Part shown: piece by piece, positions 1 through 11,006 of the stretch | Layout: every line of letters starts with the position of its first letter | Numbering within the stretch: position 1 is the first letter of the stretch | NCBI GenBank assembly: GCA_023213395.1 | Contig: CM041465.1 | Location: 121,899,741-121,963,740 of the forward strand | Reading direction: 5' to 3' | Length of the DNA stretch: 64,000 bases | From: Cycas panzhihuaensis | Taxonomy: Eukaryota > Cycadophyta | The notes under the pieces: generated by a model | What the model was told of the DNA's origin: nothing | Seen by the model: the letters and a program-made list of their open reading frames with translations, nothing else | Database searches by the model: none | Position numbers and translations under genes: made by a program

Positions 1-1933
1 GCAAGTAAACATGTAATGAGATGCTTCAATGAAGTGTACTTTAAGAGGCTTAAAGAGCCAAAAAAATAGCTTGTAACTATGCACTATAATGCACTTATCA
101 AGCTTTCAAAATACAATGGCTTTAAAGCAAATAAAATATTCTTTTAATTAGTGAATTAAGAAGCTTGAGATATATAAATTTTCTAGCAAATATTTCTTTG
201 ATCAATGGGAATGAAATGAAAGAATGCTCCTTTGTAGAGTCATATGCAATCTAAGTGCAACTTGAAGTATTTAATGAGGTTAAAAAAAAAAACTTTAAAT
301 AACCAAAATATGCTTTAAGAAATATTTTAGATTCAGATTTATATGCTAAAGAAAGAGAATGACAATGATAGATAGTACGGGTTTGATACTTTAATTCCAA
401 ATGCAGCTCCTGATCTTTAAGAAGTCAACATGAGGCTAAAAGGCTATAAAAATAATTATAAGCCTCTAAAAATAATCAAAGATTATTAATAATTGATTAG
501 TACCTAGATATTAAACAAGTATGTTCAGTTAGAGTGTAAAAATTTACTCAAAATATTAGAAAATTTGTCCAACTAAGACCAAATCAGTGCCTCAATTTTA
601 ACAACTTTAAGGACCTATAAAATAACATTAGATCACAATGTAAACTATTCTAACACATAGAGCATCAAAAAATCTTTCTGATAAATCTAACTATTCAGAA
701 AATGGAGTTCTAGAACTAAAGAGATTAAGGAAATAATATAAAGACCTCTTTTAGGAATCAAAATGAGAACGGATGGGGGGCTAAGCCCCTTTTATCAATG
801 AGGCCTGGTCACCTGGGAGTCAATATGACCACCCACTAGGGCCCAAAGGGGGCCAAGACTCCAAATTTTATAAAATATGGCTAAATCAGTCTAAATCCAA
901 AATAATTCAATATAACTTATAGAATTTTGAAATTTGAGTTAAAAATAAGATCACATGGATCAAAAGGAAACCAGGGGCTAAGGTTAAAAGGGGCTAAGGT
1001 CAAGTTACATGCCCTAAAACTTAATTAATATTAAATTTAATTAAATTAACTTTAAACTTTAGAAAAATAAAATAAATCAATAAAATAAAATAGAATTTAA
1101 TCATATGATAGGGTTCACGTAAATAGACAAAGAGACTGGTTATTCAGAGAGGATTTCTCACAAACAAATGGACAAAATTGAGATATGTCTTCTCTGCTAG
1201 TTAAATGACTCAGAGACAGACAAAATGAACATCCATATATACTAGTTTAATTAATGGAGGAGAGAGCAACAATGGTTGATAATCAAAGAATCCTCTTTAG
1301 TTTGAAAAAAAGGATGAAAATAGAGAATTAATTAGGTGAACCAAATAAATAACCTTTCAAATGGAGTTGGGATCTTCTCCAGATATTCGAGGATCTTAGA
1401 GGAGCTTTCAGAAATGAAAAATAGTGATGTATGGAAATCACATGGAGGGCAAATGGCATGCAGGATCAATAGAGAAGCAAAACGAATGTAGGGCATTCCA
1501 TAGAGCATGCAGGCTGTAAATGGAAATGACACAGGGCTCACAGAGAGACACATGCACATAAAATGATAACAAAGGGATGCAAGATCCTGAAGGGCTTACG
1601 TAGGAAGTCAGAATTGTCAATAGAGGCCATGCAAGGCTCACAGATCAAGGAGAGACAAACACAAACGGTTGAACGGCTAAGAACAATCACGCGACAATGT
1701 TAGAGGGGTCATACAAGGTCGTATGAAGCCACTAAGGGATGCAGGGATGCCGAAGGGTAAGTACAACATATAGAGTAGCTCACAGGATGCTAAACAAAAA
1801 AGCACACAGGGTGTGCAGAGTCTGTATAAACAACTATATTATGGAATATGAAAATATATCAAAAGTATAATAAGCTTTAATGTAAAATATAATGATTTTA
1901 ATGTAATAAAAATGAACAAAGTGAACTTGGTAG
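1..1933. other. AT-rich intergenic or decayed repeat DNA
   Basis: No reading frame here is long enough or similar enough to a known family to support a gene; the minus-strand frames of 67-75 codons at 1332-1641 are unrecognised. Short phrases such as a 'ggggctaagcccc' palindrome near 778-790 recur in the LARD1 internal region near 36,100, so part of this may be an old relative of the LARD family. That link is inference from short matches only. Confidence 0.5.
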
Positions 1934-2106
1934 GCTTTGATACCAAATGTTGGTGATAAGGGCAGAGAAGGCAGATTACAAAGCTTTATCCATTGTTGAA
2001 GAATGTAAATAATCTCTGTAGAAAGAAGGGTAATGTTAAAAAACACTAGGGAAGTACTCCCATGAATATATAGTTTGGGGAGGTGGGAGACTGCCTCAAC
2101 CTAACA
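1934..2106 (-). mobile_element. Candidate short LTR with adjoining PBS
   Basis: Positions 1934-1945 read GCTTTGATACCA, the reverse complement of a Met-tRNA primer-binding site. Two bases later a TG-starting segment (1948) runs to a CA end at about 2106, with inverted ends TGTTGGT/ACCTAACA. The geometry fits the 5' LTR of a minus-strand element whose body lay to the left. No partner LTR or protein was found, so this is probably a solo or truncated relic. Confidence 0.45.
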
Positions 2107-2455
2107 TTAGTAATAAATAATAAATAAATAAATAAAATAACACATAATACTTACCTGGTAGGTGGATGGTGGCTGTGTGTCAGCTCTTGGTGGCCTGAGG
2201 TAGTCATTTTGGGGCCCAAGGTTGGCTTTGGCATCTTGCACACCACTTCATAAGGGGTATTATTCCAATACCCATCATCATGTAATTTAATTTATGATTA
2301 AATAAAACATTCATGCGATTGTAATAAAGCATGCCTTTTAACTGTAAATTATTTATGAAAAATACCTTCATTTTATGGCACCATTTAGATGTTCTTTAGT
2401 GGTGACTTGGTTACTACGCCTCCCACTTGTAATATGATATTTCTAGAGTATCGGC

Positions 2456-2830
2456 TTACAAATCCTCCTTGGCAACTACATAGGGCAACACTCTTCTACT
2501 CCTCAACTGCTTGATGGGTGCCAATATGTCCTCCATGTAATCATAGTTGCATACAATACCTCCAACTATTCTCTCAGTGCATCTGCTCTTCACGAGGGCT
2601 ACAAATTTAGTGGCACTCTGAATAATTAGATTTGGCACCTTCTATAGGCTATAGAATTCCTGTAAGACATAAAATTGTTGGCTCATAGATCCAAATGCAA
2701 TCATTTGCACCTTTGTGGCAATTCTCTCAATCGTTGGATAAGTCGATCCTCAATGGGTGAGCCACCATGACCTGGCAACCAATGATCAGACGATCCAGAC
2801 AATATATGCCTAATTGTACACCTCTTGTTG
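2456..2830 (-). pseudogene. Unassigned broken minus-strand reading frame
   Basis: A minus-strand frame runs from about 2,730 to 2,456 with one internal stop. It reads a QQFYVLQEF stretch, then PNLIIQSATKF, then CTERIV. The spacing faintly recalls plant histidine phosphotransfer proteins, but the conserved HQLKGSS phosphorylation motif is not evident. I cannot assign it. It lies directly internal to the PBS at 2830-2841, so it may instead be the gag or a cargo fragment of that element. Confidence 0.25.
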
Positions 2831-3220
2831 CTTTGATACCATGTTGGGAAACACCTTATATACAAATGGAATTATAGAATTATTTATGAACATAGCATAC
2901 TCAAAGAGAATATACACACAGGACAAGTAGATTTGACATAAAAACTCGTTCAGGAAAACCCACTAGAAAATAATATTATAATCACATTTTTACAAATTTA
3001 TCATCTTGTAAAATATAATAGACCTTAGATCTATATTTATAGATCATAAGTATCTTGAATATATAATGACTTACATCTATCAACTTATTACATCAATATT
3101 ATATGCTCAATATTATACCACATTAATATTAGTTAGTATAAAGATAATATCACTCTAATATCTATATATAGAAGTCATTCATTATATTTAGAAGCGTAGA
3201 AATTCTATGATTTTAAATAA
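2830..3220 (-). mobile_element. Candidate LTR with PBS on its left and purine tract on its right
   Basis: GCTTTGATACCA at 2830-2841 is the complement of a Met-tRNA PBS, followed at once by TGTTGGGAAAC, a common plant LTR terminus. Near 3221-3234 the plus strand reads CTCTCCTCCTTTA, a polypurine tract on the minus strand. An LTR with a PBS on one side and a PPT on the other is expected in an LTR-internal-LTR-internal-LTR array. The right boundary is approximate and has no clear CA end. Confidence 0.45.
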
Positions 3221-3780
3221 CTCTCCTCCTTTATTGTTGTTTTTTTTCTTTGATATATTTTCTACTATGATGACTTCATGCTCTCTATAGATTAATATGC
3301 AAGCATAAAAGGTCTACGTAGAATTATCCCACCTCCTATAGCTAATAGACCATTAGGGCTTAACCCCTTATATTATAAGTTGAGTGCCTTTAAATTAAGC
3401 AAGCTTATAATAGTCCTCTACCTAGGGTAGACATCGAAGCCAATTATGGGGCTAAAATCGATATGAGAGCTACTAACACGGTGTAGTTTATGCATCTCTC
3501 TAATGTACAAGCCATTCCATTCTCATGGATGGGGCTCCTTACCTAGTGGGTAAGGTAAATCCATGAAGGCTTCACTGCCTATGAATGTTAATCCCCCTTA
3601 CTGTAAGGGGTAGAATCTAAAAGAAAACCACCTTGACAAGGGGCATGATGAATGGGGGAACATTGGGTCTCACACAGGGAGGTGATGGGGTCTAGTAATA
3701 ACTAGGTTTGGTTGGCTTATGGGCCTATTGTGTTTATTTTAGATTTTATGAATAACCATATGTTTGATTTTTTTTATATC
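3221..3780. other. No gene recognised
   Basis: Moderately AT-rich sequence with no supported coding frame. It separates the LTR-like block on the left from the gypsy integrase relic on the right. Confidence 0.4.
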
Positions 3781-4189
3781 ATCTAAGGGATGAACATGAT
3801 GACAATCTCTCCCTAGTTTTGTTGTAAAGTATGAAATATTTCCAATTTAATAATTTATCCTTTTCAACCAAAAACAAGAAAAAACTGGTAATCGAATACT
3901 ATAATATATTATCCTAAACCTTATATACTTAATTGATGGAATATAATGATATTTGGCTAAGATTGTATCTTTATGTTATGATCCTACAAAAAAGCAAGTC
4001 TTACCATTATACCATAAGACATTGTTCCTTCATTCAAATCCTTTTCTTTTTCTAATATGTGGGGCTAGAGTCTTTAGATTATGTCTTAAGTATCCAAATC
4101 TTGTGAATACTCCTTATGTGTCTCTTTTATCTAAGTCAATATAATGATTGAAACAACTTAGAAGATGGTCATTTAATCTTTTATTAAAA

Positions 4190-5300
4190 GGGCATTTACA
4201 ACCATGTTCTCTTTTCCCTTGTTGTAATTAATCTTGAAGAGTTTTCTTATCTATTTTTGTTATTCTAGTGATAAGTTAGATTGCTTCAACACATATTTGA
4301 GATTATCATGGCGTGCCTTTCCTAGAAAATTAGTCCTAATAAATATTGTCTCTAATTATGGGTAGCATGTAGGATTGTAAGCATTTCCTTTTTCTGAATG
4401 TGTTTATGATTTTCATTATATCTAAACTTCCTTTTTCTTAAAGCCAAAGGACACCCCTCTTGTATTACTATTATTCCCAAACTTGCACCAGATGCATTAC
4501 TTTCTAAGACAAATGGATTGCAGAAGTTAAGAGTTACTAAGACTAGGGCATTGGCCATTAGTTGTTTTAGCTTGGAAAACACATATTCTAATTAAATGCC
4601 CCATTTGAGAGCATATCTTTCTCATATGATTATTAAAGGGATAGTAGTATGGACATATCCTTTGATGAATTTCTTATAGAATCATATTGCACCTAGGAAA
4701 TTACTAACCTTGGTTATACTTTTTAGAGTTGGTTAATCCATCATTGCTTATATCTTTTGAAGATATACCTTGGCCACATCACTAGAGATATTGTGCCTAA
4801 AATATTTTCCTTCTATATTTCCAAAGAAAATTTTCCCTCTACTTGTAAATAAAAAAATTTCCCAAATGGTTCCTAAGACTATTATAACATGTTGACAATG
4901 ATTTATCTAATTTTTGCTATAGCCAAAATATTATAAAATCACACAAGGAATAATTTTCAGAGGTAGGGATTTAATATAGGATGCAAATTGGTTGAGGAAT
5001 AAGGCCAAATGGCATTTCCATAAATTTGTAATGCCTTTTGTGTATTTAGAATACTATATTTGGGGCATCTTTTGGACTAATCCTTATCTAGTAATCCCTA
5101 GATTAGAGATCAATTCTAGAGAAATCTCCAGTGTCATGAAATTCATCTAATAAATCATTAATTCTTATAATGGTAAATTTAATCTTAATTATGAGATTAT
5201 TTAATTATTGATAATCAATACACATTCTAAATAAACTATATTTTCTATACATTAATATTATTGGTGTTATGTATGTACTTTTTTTATGTACAATAATGCT
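4190..5300 (-). pseudogene. GypC reverse transcriptase and RNase H relic
   Basis: The minus strand near 5,100-5,260 reads FRMCIDYQ, then LNNLIIKIKF, then FSRIDL and MPFGL, which are standard gypsy RT palm landmarks. The thumb region (FLGAI...FYKKFIKGY) lies near 4,640-4,700. RNase H follows at 4,352-4,582 (NCNPFVLESNASG-type start, then SLGIIVIQEG) and ends near 4,190 with KGKENMVVNAL, equivalent to the family's KGKENVVADALSR. Many stops, mostly TAG, and several frameshifts make it non-functional. In an active element these domains copy element RNA into DNA. Confidence 0.75.
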
Positions 5301-5719
5301 ATGATCTAATAATTCACCAATGATGTTTTCAAGTTATATCTTATGTTGGTGAGAATGCCTATAGGGATAGACATTTAATAGGGAAGTGACAATTTTAATT
5401 CAATCATGTGCTTCATACCTTTATCATATGGAAGTTTGTATCATAGCTCCTCGAATATGTTAGGGAGATCATTTGTTACTATCCTTATTTTTTAATATAT
5501 ATTTATGTTCTATGACATGGTGATAAGGTCACAATTGATGGAAACACTTCATGGATTTTCCTTTTGAATTTTCTCCATCTTATTTAATGGAACCACTTGA
5601 TTAGGCAGGGTGATTACAACTTGAACATTTTCCTATTATATCAGAAAATCATAAACAACCTTTTATAGTTCATAAGGAAGGTGCCTAAACTGCTAAATCA
5701 TTAAACTCCTAGGACTATG

Positions 5720-5960
5720 TCCATATCACTTGTAGGCATGGAAAGCATTAATGATTCCAATTTATAATTTCCTAAGGCTAACTTCACCTTGGTGAATATT
5801 CCCTCATATGTCATACTCTTCCCTCCTATAATAACTACCTAGAGCTACTTAATGGGATGACATATAGTCTAATGCATAGAATTGACTATTAGTTGATGAA
5901 ATTATATGTGCTTCCTCCATCTACTAAGACTAAGGCCTTAACATTCTTAAGGAATCCCTC
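5720..5960 (-). pseudogene. GypC aspartic protease relic
   Basis: The minus strand at about 5,905-5,945 reads LVLVDGGSTYNFIN, a clear match to the gypsy protease active site pattern (V/I)LVDSGATHNFI. One catalytic Asp is visible. It sits between the gag C-terminus and RT, as expected in gag-pol. In active elements it processes the polyprotein inside virus-like particles. Flanking sequence has several in-frame stops. Confidence 0.75.
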
Positions 5961-6514
5961 TAAGTAGATATGATATGGTATTAGTTATGGCTTGAAGCAA
6001 AATTTAAACATTACTGGTATCCATTTCTTCATTTATTACCAACTTGCTTAATTTTTCTTGTTCTTCATTTAGCACTTCCTCTTCCATCTTGGTTGGCTCC
6101 ACCTATTAATCTTCATCCATTATTTATATTTTATTTTATGGACAATAGTCATACTTATTCCATTCCCCTTATATTTGAATCAAATATCTTACTTGGGATG
6201 TTTAGAGTGAGTTATGGGTGTGGGCATGTTGTTGCTTAGAGAAATAAACCATAGTTCTTATTGAGGCTTATTCGGATAACTTCTCATCATCCTTATTTGA
6301 AATGTTTATTTGCTAGTGACAATAAATTTAAATTTTAGATTTTGAGCTTGTTTCATTATGTGCCTATGGATGTCTACTTGTAGGGATTTTACTTAGAATG
6401 TAATATTTTTTTTATTGAACGACTTAAGTTTCCAATAAGAAATTACTTGCTAATTAGGTGGATAATATGCTTTGTAGTTTTTGAAACTTTTTCTATCTAT
6501 TGTTGCACTATCTT

Positions 6515-6869
6515 TATAATAAGCCTTATTCTATTTTAATTAAGTAAAGTCCAATAAATATGAGTATTTAATAGAGATAGAGCCTTAGACATGAACACAA
6601 CTTTTATTATTTTTCTTAATCATGGGTTTAATCCATCACTAGATGCTTTAGTGCACAACTTTATCTAAATTTTCTATTTACTATTTATGACATTCCTCCC
6701 TAATTATTCTATACAATATCACAAGATTGTGAGGAATTATCTATAGATTCATTATTATTTTATTGGTTATTTCTTTATAGACTCACTTCCTCAAATGTTG
6801 ATTATTATTAATTCTTGTCCCTTACATTGAATTATCTGCTACAAATTATTATTTATTTTATTGTGATTA
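6515..6869 (+). repeat. LARD-D 5' LTR
   Basis: It aligns along its length with 10,122-10,484, sharing for example the CTTAATCATGG..T...TCCATCA segment and the TATTGGTTATTTCTTTATAG segment. The start has drifted from TG to TA. Divergence from the partner is high, consistent with an old insertion. Confidence 0.7.
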
Positions 6870-7159
6870 TGGCAAGGTACAATATCAATCTGAATTCTCG
6901 TGCGACGTACCTTGATGGAGATTCCTATGGAAGCATATGGTGGCATTTGAATTTTAGTGTGTTGTGCCTTGTTGGATATATAATTGCATCTGTACGAAAG
7001 AAACTTAATATATTTGACTTCTACACAAAGTTCTGATGCACTACTTATAGACGCAAGAGGCATTTTATTATGTTGAATTATTGTAGATCATTATTGATCC
7101 ATACAAGAAGATAACTATACAAATGTTTAAATAATTATTTTGATTTACATGTGGATGCC

Positions 7160-7930
7160 TAAGCTCCCAATTATTTTAGGGTGCATGAGCTTGTTAGACG
7201 TAGAAGCCAAACGTAGAGGCCCCAAACAAGTTAGACTCAAAAAAGGGAATACATCTTAGAATGTGGATTTCTGGAGGTCTACAACTACGAAGGACCCAGA
7301 GGACTTACGACGGATGAACTTAGGGTGGGTAGAAGACCTGCGTAGGAGACCATCTGGACGTCTTTCAGAGCCAATAGAGGGCGTAGTATGGAGTGTTCAA
7401 GATGATGGACAGTAAGTACGGGGGATGGGTGAAACCCACGGATTGGTAGACATGGTTTGGGGCTAGGGGATTTAGCCCCCACAACCTTTTGTGACCCATT
7501 GAACTAATGCCACGTCATCCAATGTTTTCGACGCTCGTGACAAGGCAGGGTTGGGCCCGCAGAACCCTTTGTGACTCATTGAACTATCGCCACGTCATCC
7601 AATGTTTTCGACGCTCGTGTCAAGGCAGGATAACCGCCACCGGTCCCCAGAAAAAAAAACAAAAAAGAAACCCGGATTTGAACATTCCAAGGCAGGGACC
7701 ATGGGAGAAGAGATGGATGGTTTGCAGAAATATTCAAACGTTGTACGAGGATGAGTTTTGGGCGAGCAGCTGCCCTAAGACTGCAGAGACATATATTCGA
7801 CCATGGAACAGATTTCAGACAAATAGCAGAAACGCAGGACGCAGAGACTTGGATGCAGAGCTTTAGCAATTCCAAAAGTTCTATATGAGAGTAATTTTGC
7901 AAGGAGGCTCCACTCACATGTAGGCCTTAG
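7160..7930. other. GC-richer island inside LARD-D
   Basis: This stretch is visibly richer in G and C than the rest of LARD-D. It carries a short hairpin (GGGGCTA...TAGCCCC, about 7,459-7,480) and an 80-bp tandem duplication. Overlapping frames on both strands (7507-7866 plus, 7576-7917 minus) are open for about 115 codons but match no family I know. It may be captured low-copy sequence or regulatory DNA. Coding function is not supported. Confidence 0.4.
7484..7632 (+). repeat. 80-bp tandem duplication with CCACGTCA motif
   Basis: Two near-identical units start 80 bp apart, sharing the block GCCACGTCATCCAATG and then TTTTCGACGCTCGTG. The first unit begins near 7,484 and the second near 7,564 and is cut short. 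Each contains CACGTCA, similar to plant bZIP-binding elements. Regulatory function is only a possibility. Confidence 0.75.
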
Positions 7931-8479
7931 GTCTTATTCCTATAGTTAAGGTTTACGTGTTCCTCAATGAGGTAATATGCCATTCATTCTATTCATCAAG
8001 CTTAGGGGTTCTTCTTTCTTTCTTTTAAGTTGTATATTTGTGCATGGAAGAGGCAAGGGTGTTAATTATTTTCACGTGATATTTGAATCAACCAAGTATG
8101 TCAAGTTTCTCATAATTCTTTATCAATTATTATATTCAAATTTATAAAGCTAAATCACATCAAATAGATAGAGGGACAATCATAGTTTACTTATTTGAAT
8201 ATTATTACAACAAAAAATTTTGTAAGAGAAATTAAAACTCAAAAGAAAAGCTAACATGTAAATAATAAATGCAACACATATAAGAACAAGATGTTCAAGA
8301 GCAAAGATTTACTAGTAACCAAATCAAGGAGGAATTGATTGAGGTGCATGAATTAAATAAAGAGGAGTCAACATTAAAATAAGATGAAGAAGAATTAGCT
8401 ACAAAATTAAAGCAACACTTTAATTTCAATGAGGTATTATGATAAATTCAATTATTATTTTTTATTTATCTATTTTATT

Positions 8480-9780
8480 TAGTACTTTCATTATTCCTTT
8501 TAATTCTCTATGTTGAGCACCCTTATAAAGCTCAATCTCCATTCAACAAGACCCCTTAGTTAACTTAAACCCCAAATTTCTAAATTCCCATTTTCTTGTA
8601 GGCAAAATTTTGGTATCTTTTGAGATCACCCACTCCCATTATGATTCATTTCCTAAGAAGTTATCAAATGAAGTAGCACATCCTCTTAGTTGTCTAAATG
8701 TCCCCATTCTTCCTTCCAATTTTCCATTCTCCCTATTCCCTTGTTCGATTAGCTTATATCCCTCTTATAAGGTCTTATTTTTTTGCTCTCTAGCTCTTAG
8801 TTCATCTTGCAAGTAACACTCCATTTTCCATCACCTTTTGCACTCATCCATATAAGTTCCCCACATATCTTTTCCTAGGCCCTCATTAAAACCCTTATCT
8901 TATAAGCAACACGTAACACTTATCCATTATTTCCCTTCTAGAAACTCGTTATACATGCTAATTCTTAAACTTATTTACGTAACCTATCATGTTTAGCTCT
9001 CCTTATTTTCTCTTCTCTATGTAGAATATGCATTGTTTTCTCTTTCTTACCTTTTAGTTCCCCATTTTGCCAAAATGTTCATTACTTTTATCATTATCTA
9101 TATGTTGATCCCTATCTCTTATATATTTTTCATTTATCCACATAATTTTTTTGGTAATCTTCGTACCTCTTACCTATTATTCCTCAACAGACTTTCTATA
9201 TGTTTATATCTCACAACCTTGTCTTTAACCTATGTTGTTTTAACCCCTTGTCATTGCCACTTCAAGCTCTTAATCTTACTCATCATCCTTATCTCGTACT
9301 ACTCTCACCCTGTTCTTTGTTCCCTACATATCCCTCTTACAAGATTCATATCTTTAGTGGACAACTGTTATATTCCTTAGACCTTACCTCTCATCCTTTT
9401 TTTATAAGCTCTTCATATTTCTTATTGCTCAATCAACAATATATACTACATTATTGTCCTCACCCTCTTATTTCTACATCATTCCCCTTATTACCTATCC
9501 ATAAATCATTCCTTCAACTCACATCCTTATCCCTCATTACCTCATCTCTCTATGAATCTACACAACCCATCTGTATGCTTAGTACATCTTTTTCCTATAT
9601 CATCTACTAAACCTCTTGCCTATACGAAATTCCCACTAGGCTTATTAATTCAAACCTTATTACTTATCCTTTTGTCCCATATAACACAATTACAAAACCC
9701 CACTTATATCTCTTAATTTCTACCCCTTGTCTACAATAATTTCATCTCCTCATCCATAAGTAATTTTCCTCTTTTAAGGA
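8480..9780 (+). other. Pyrimidine-rich tract in LARD-D
   Basis: About 1.3 kb of plus strand is strongly biased to C and T, with many runs such as CCTTTTCTTTTC-like phrases. It produces long spurious ORFs (9033-9380, 9200-9610) rich in Leu, Ser, Pro and Tyr. These frames have no recognisable domain, so I treat them as compositional artefacts. Confidence 0.65.
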
Positions 9781-10121
9781 TAATTTCCTATGGGCATACT
9801 TTGACAACATGACATAGTGCTTCAAGCAGTCAAATTCATGGCACACTAGTCTAGGATCTTCCACACATAAGGTTGTATAGAAAAGTTATCCAAGGTAGGT
9901 CATCATCACAAATAGAAAAAAGACACACATGGCTTACTTCTAGAAGATGGCGTAAAGGTGGGTCAAGTGTCTATGATATCATGTCCTCAGTAGGTGGGTG
10001 GAATAAACGTATGTTGTATTTTCCATGCTTCTAGGGTGAAATATTTTGATGCATGAATCCATCAAGATCAAGGTGGCAAAAGGGATACTTCAAGGGTGAA
10101 GTATCTCAAAGAGGGAGGGAT

Positions 10122-10484
10122 TGTAATGAGCCATATTATTTCTTAATTATTGTTAAACTTGATTATGATAACTATAAATATTTAATGGAGGTAGAGACTT
10201 GTGTATGAAGGAAAACTTTTATTATCTTTCTTAATCATGGATTGACTCCATCATTGAGCACTTTAGTGTATAAATCTATCTAGATCTATTATTCATTATT
10301 TTTTATATTTCCCTTTGATTATTCTATTTAATGTCATATAATTATCTGGCATTATCTGTTAATTTATTATTTTTTTATTAGTTATTTCTTTATGGCCTCA
10401 CTTCATTGACTATTGATTATTAATAATTTTAATCCCTTACATTAAAGTATCTTCTACAAATTATCATTTACTTTGTTGTGATTA
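10122..10484 (+). repeat. LARD-D 3' LTR
   Basis: It begins TGTAATGAGCC directly after the purine tract GAGGGAGGGAT. It is homologous to 6,515-6,869 through to TTGTGATTA. The end is placed where the two copies stop matching. Confidence 0.7.
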
Positions 10485-10544
10485 TTTAGTTAAGTATATT
10501 TTAATCTCTATTAGTGAAGTCTTATCAAATATAAAAAATAATAT

Positions 10545-10925
10545 TAGGTCCACATATCCTCATATTGTAGAGTGTTTTCTTTCAAAAAATTAACCTTGCA
10601 AATACAACTCAATAGAAATGAAAGCCAAATATCGCTATAATGAGAACACAATATGTAAACAAATCATAAACAAATTGAATACTAAAGGGAGTACCAAAGT
10701 ACTTTTTCTTCAAAAGATAATAATCCCCAATAACTCTTTACAAGTGATATTTGACCATTTAAATAGACATGCAGGGGTCTTGTTCCCGTGATCTTATTGG
10801 TAGCTCTAGTGGCTTACATCTTATTAGAGCACTTAGCAGTTTGTATAGAGATCTTAATAATTAACATTAATCTTTAACCCTTTGGTGGTTCCCACTTGTT
10901 AGTTCTTAGGAAATGTGGGGTTACA
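10545..10925 (-). repeat. GypB 3' LTR
   Basis: Its right edge is GGGGTTACA at 10,925, next to the polypurine tract. It matches 16,736-17,120 over TTAACCTTGCAAATACAACTC, the 'AATAGACATGCA' stretch and the AACCCTTTGGTGGTT stretch. The left edge is uncertain by tens of bases, and no matching target duplication was found. Confidence 0.65.
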
Positions 10926-11006
10926 TTAAAGGTCCCCCCTCCCCTGAGACATTAAGTTCTCATAGAATTAGAGATGAGGATATTGCTGGATGAACTCATT
11001 AAATTC

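Larger units (their letters stand above)
3780..6514 (-). mobile_element. GypC: degenerate Ty3/gypsy element, gag end to integrase start
   Basis: Read on the minus strand, the order is gag C-terminus (about 6,000-6,510), aspartic protease (about 5,720-5,960), reverse transcriptase (about 4,600-5,300), RNase H (about 4,190-4,600) and the start of integrase (about 3,930-4,145). This is the Ty3/gypsy order. No intact ORF over 76 codons remains. The left part, with the integrase catalytic core and 3' LTR, is missing. On the right, LARD-D begins inside or just upstream of gag. The gag fragment at 17,121-17,701 may be its displaced 5' part. Confidence 0.75.
6515..10484 (+). mobile_element. LARD-D: non-coding LTR element
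   Basis: Two related LTRs (6,515-6,869 and 10,122-10,484) flank about 3.25 kb with no gag-pol homology. A polypurine tract (AAAGAGGGAGGGA, about 10,108-10,120) directly precedes the right LTR, which fixes the orientation as plus. After the left LTR the sequence starts TGGCAAGG, a possible PBS not of the Met type. Large non-coding internal sequence and LTRs of 355-363 bp fit a LARD-type element that would depend on another element's proteins. A target duplication was not confirmed. Confidence 0.7.

Noticed and set aside
9033-9610. Overlapping 115- and 136-codon plus-strand ORFs
   Set aside because: Open because the strand is pyrimidine-rich. There is no domain, and two overlapping frames show the same Leu/Ser/Pro bias.
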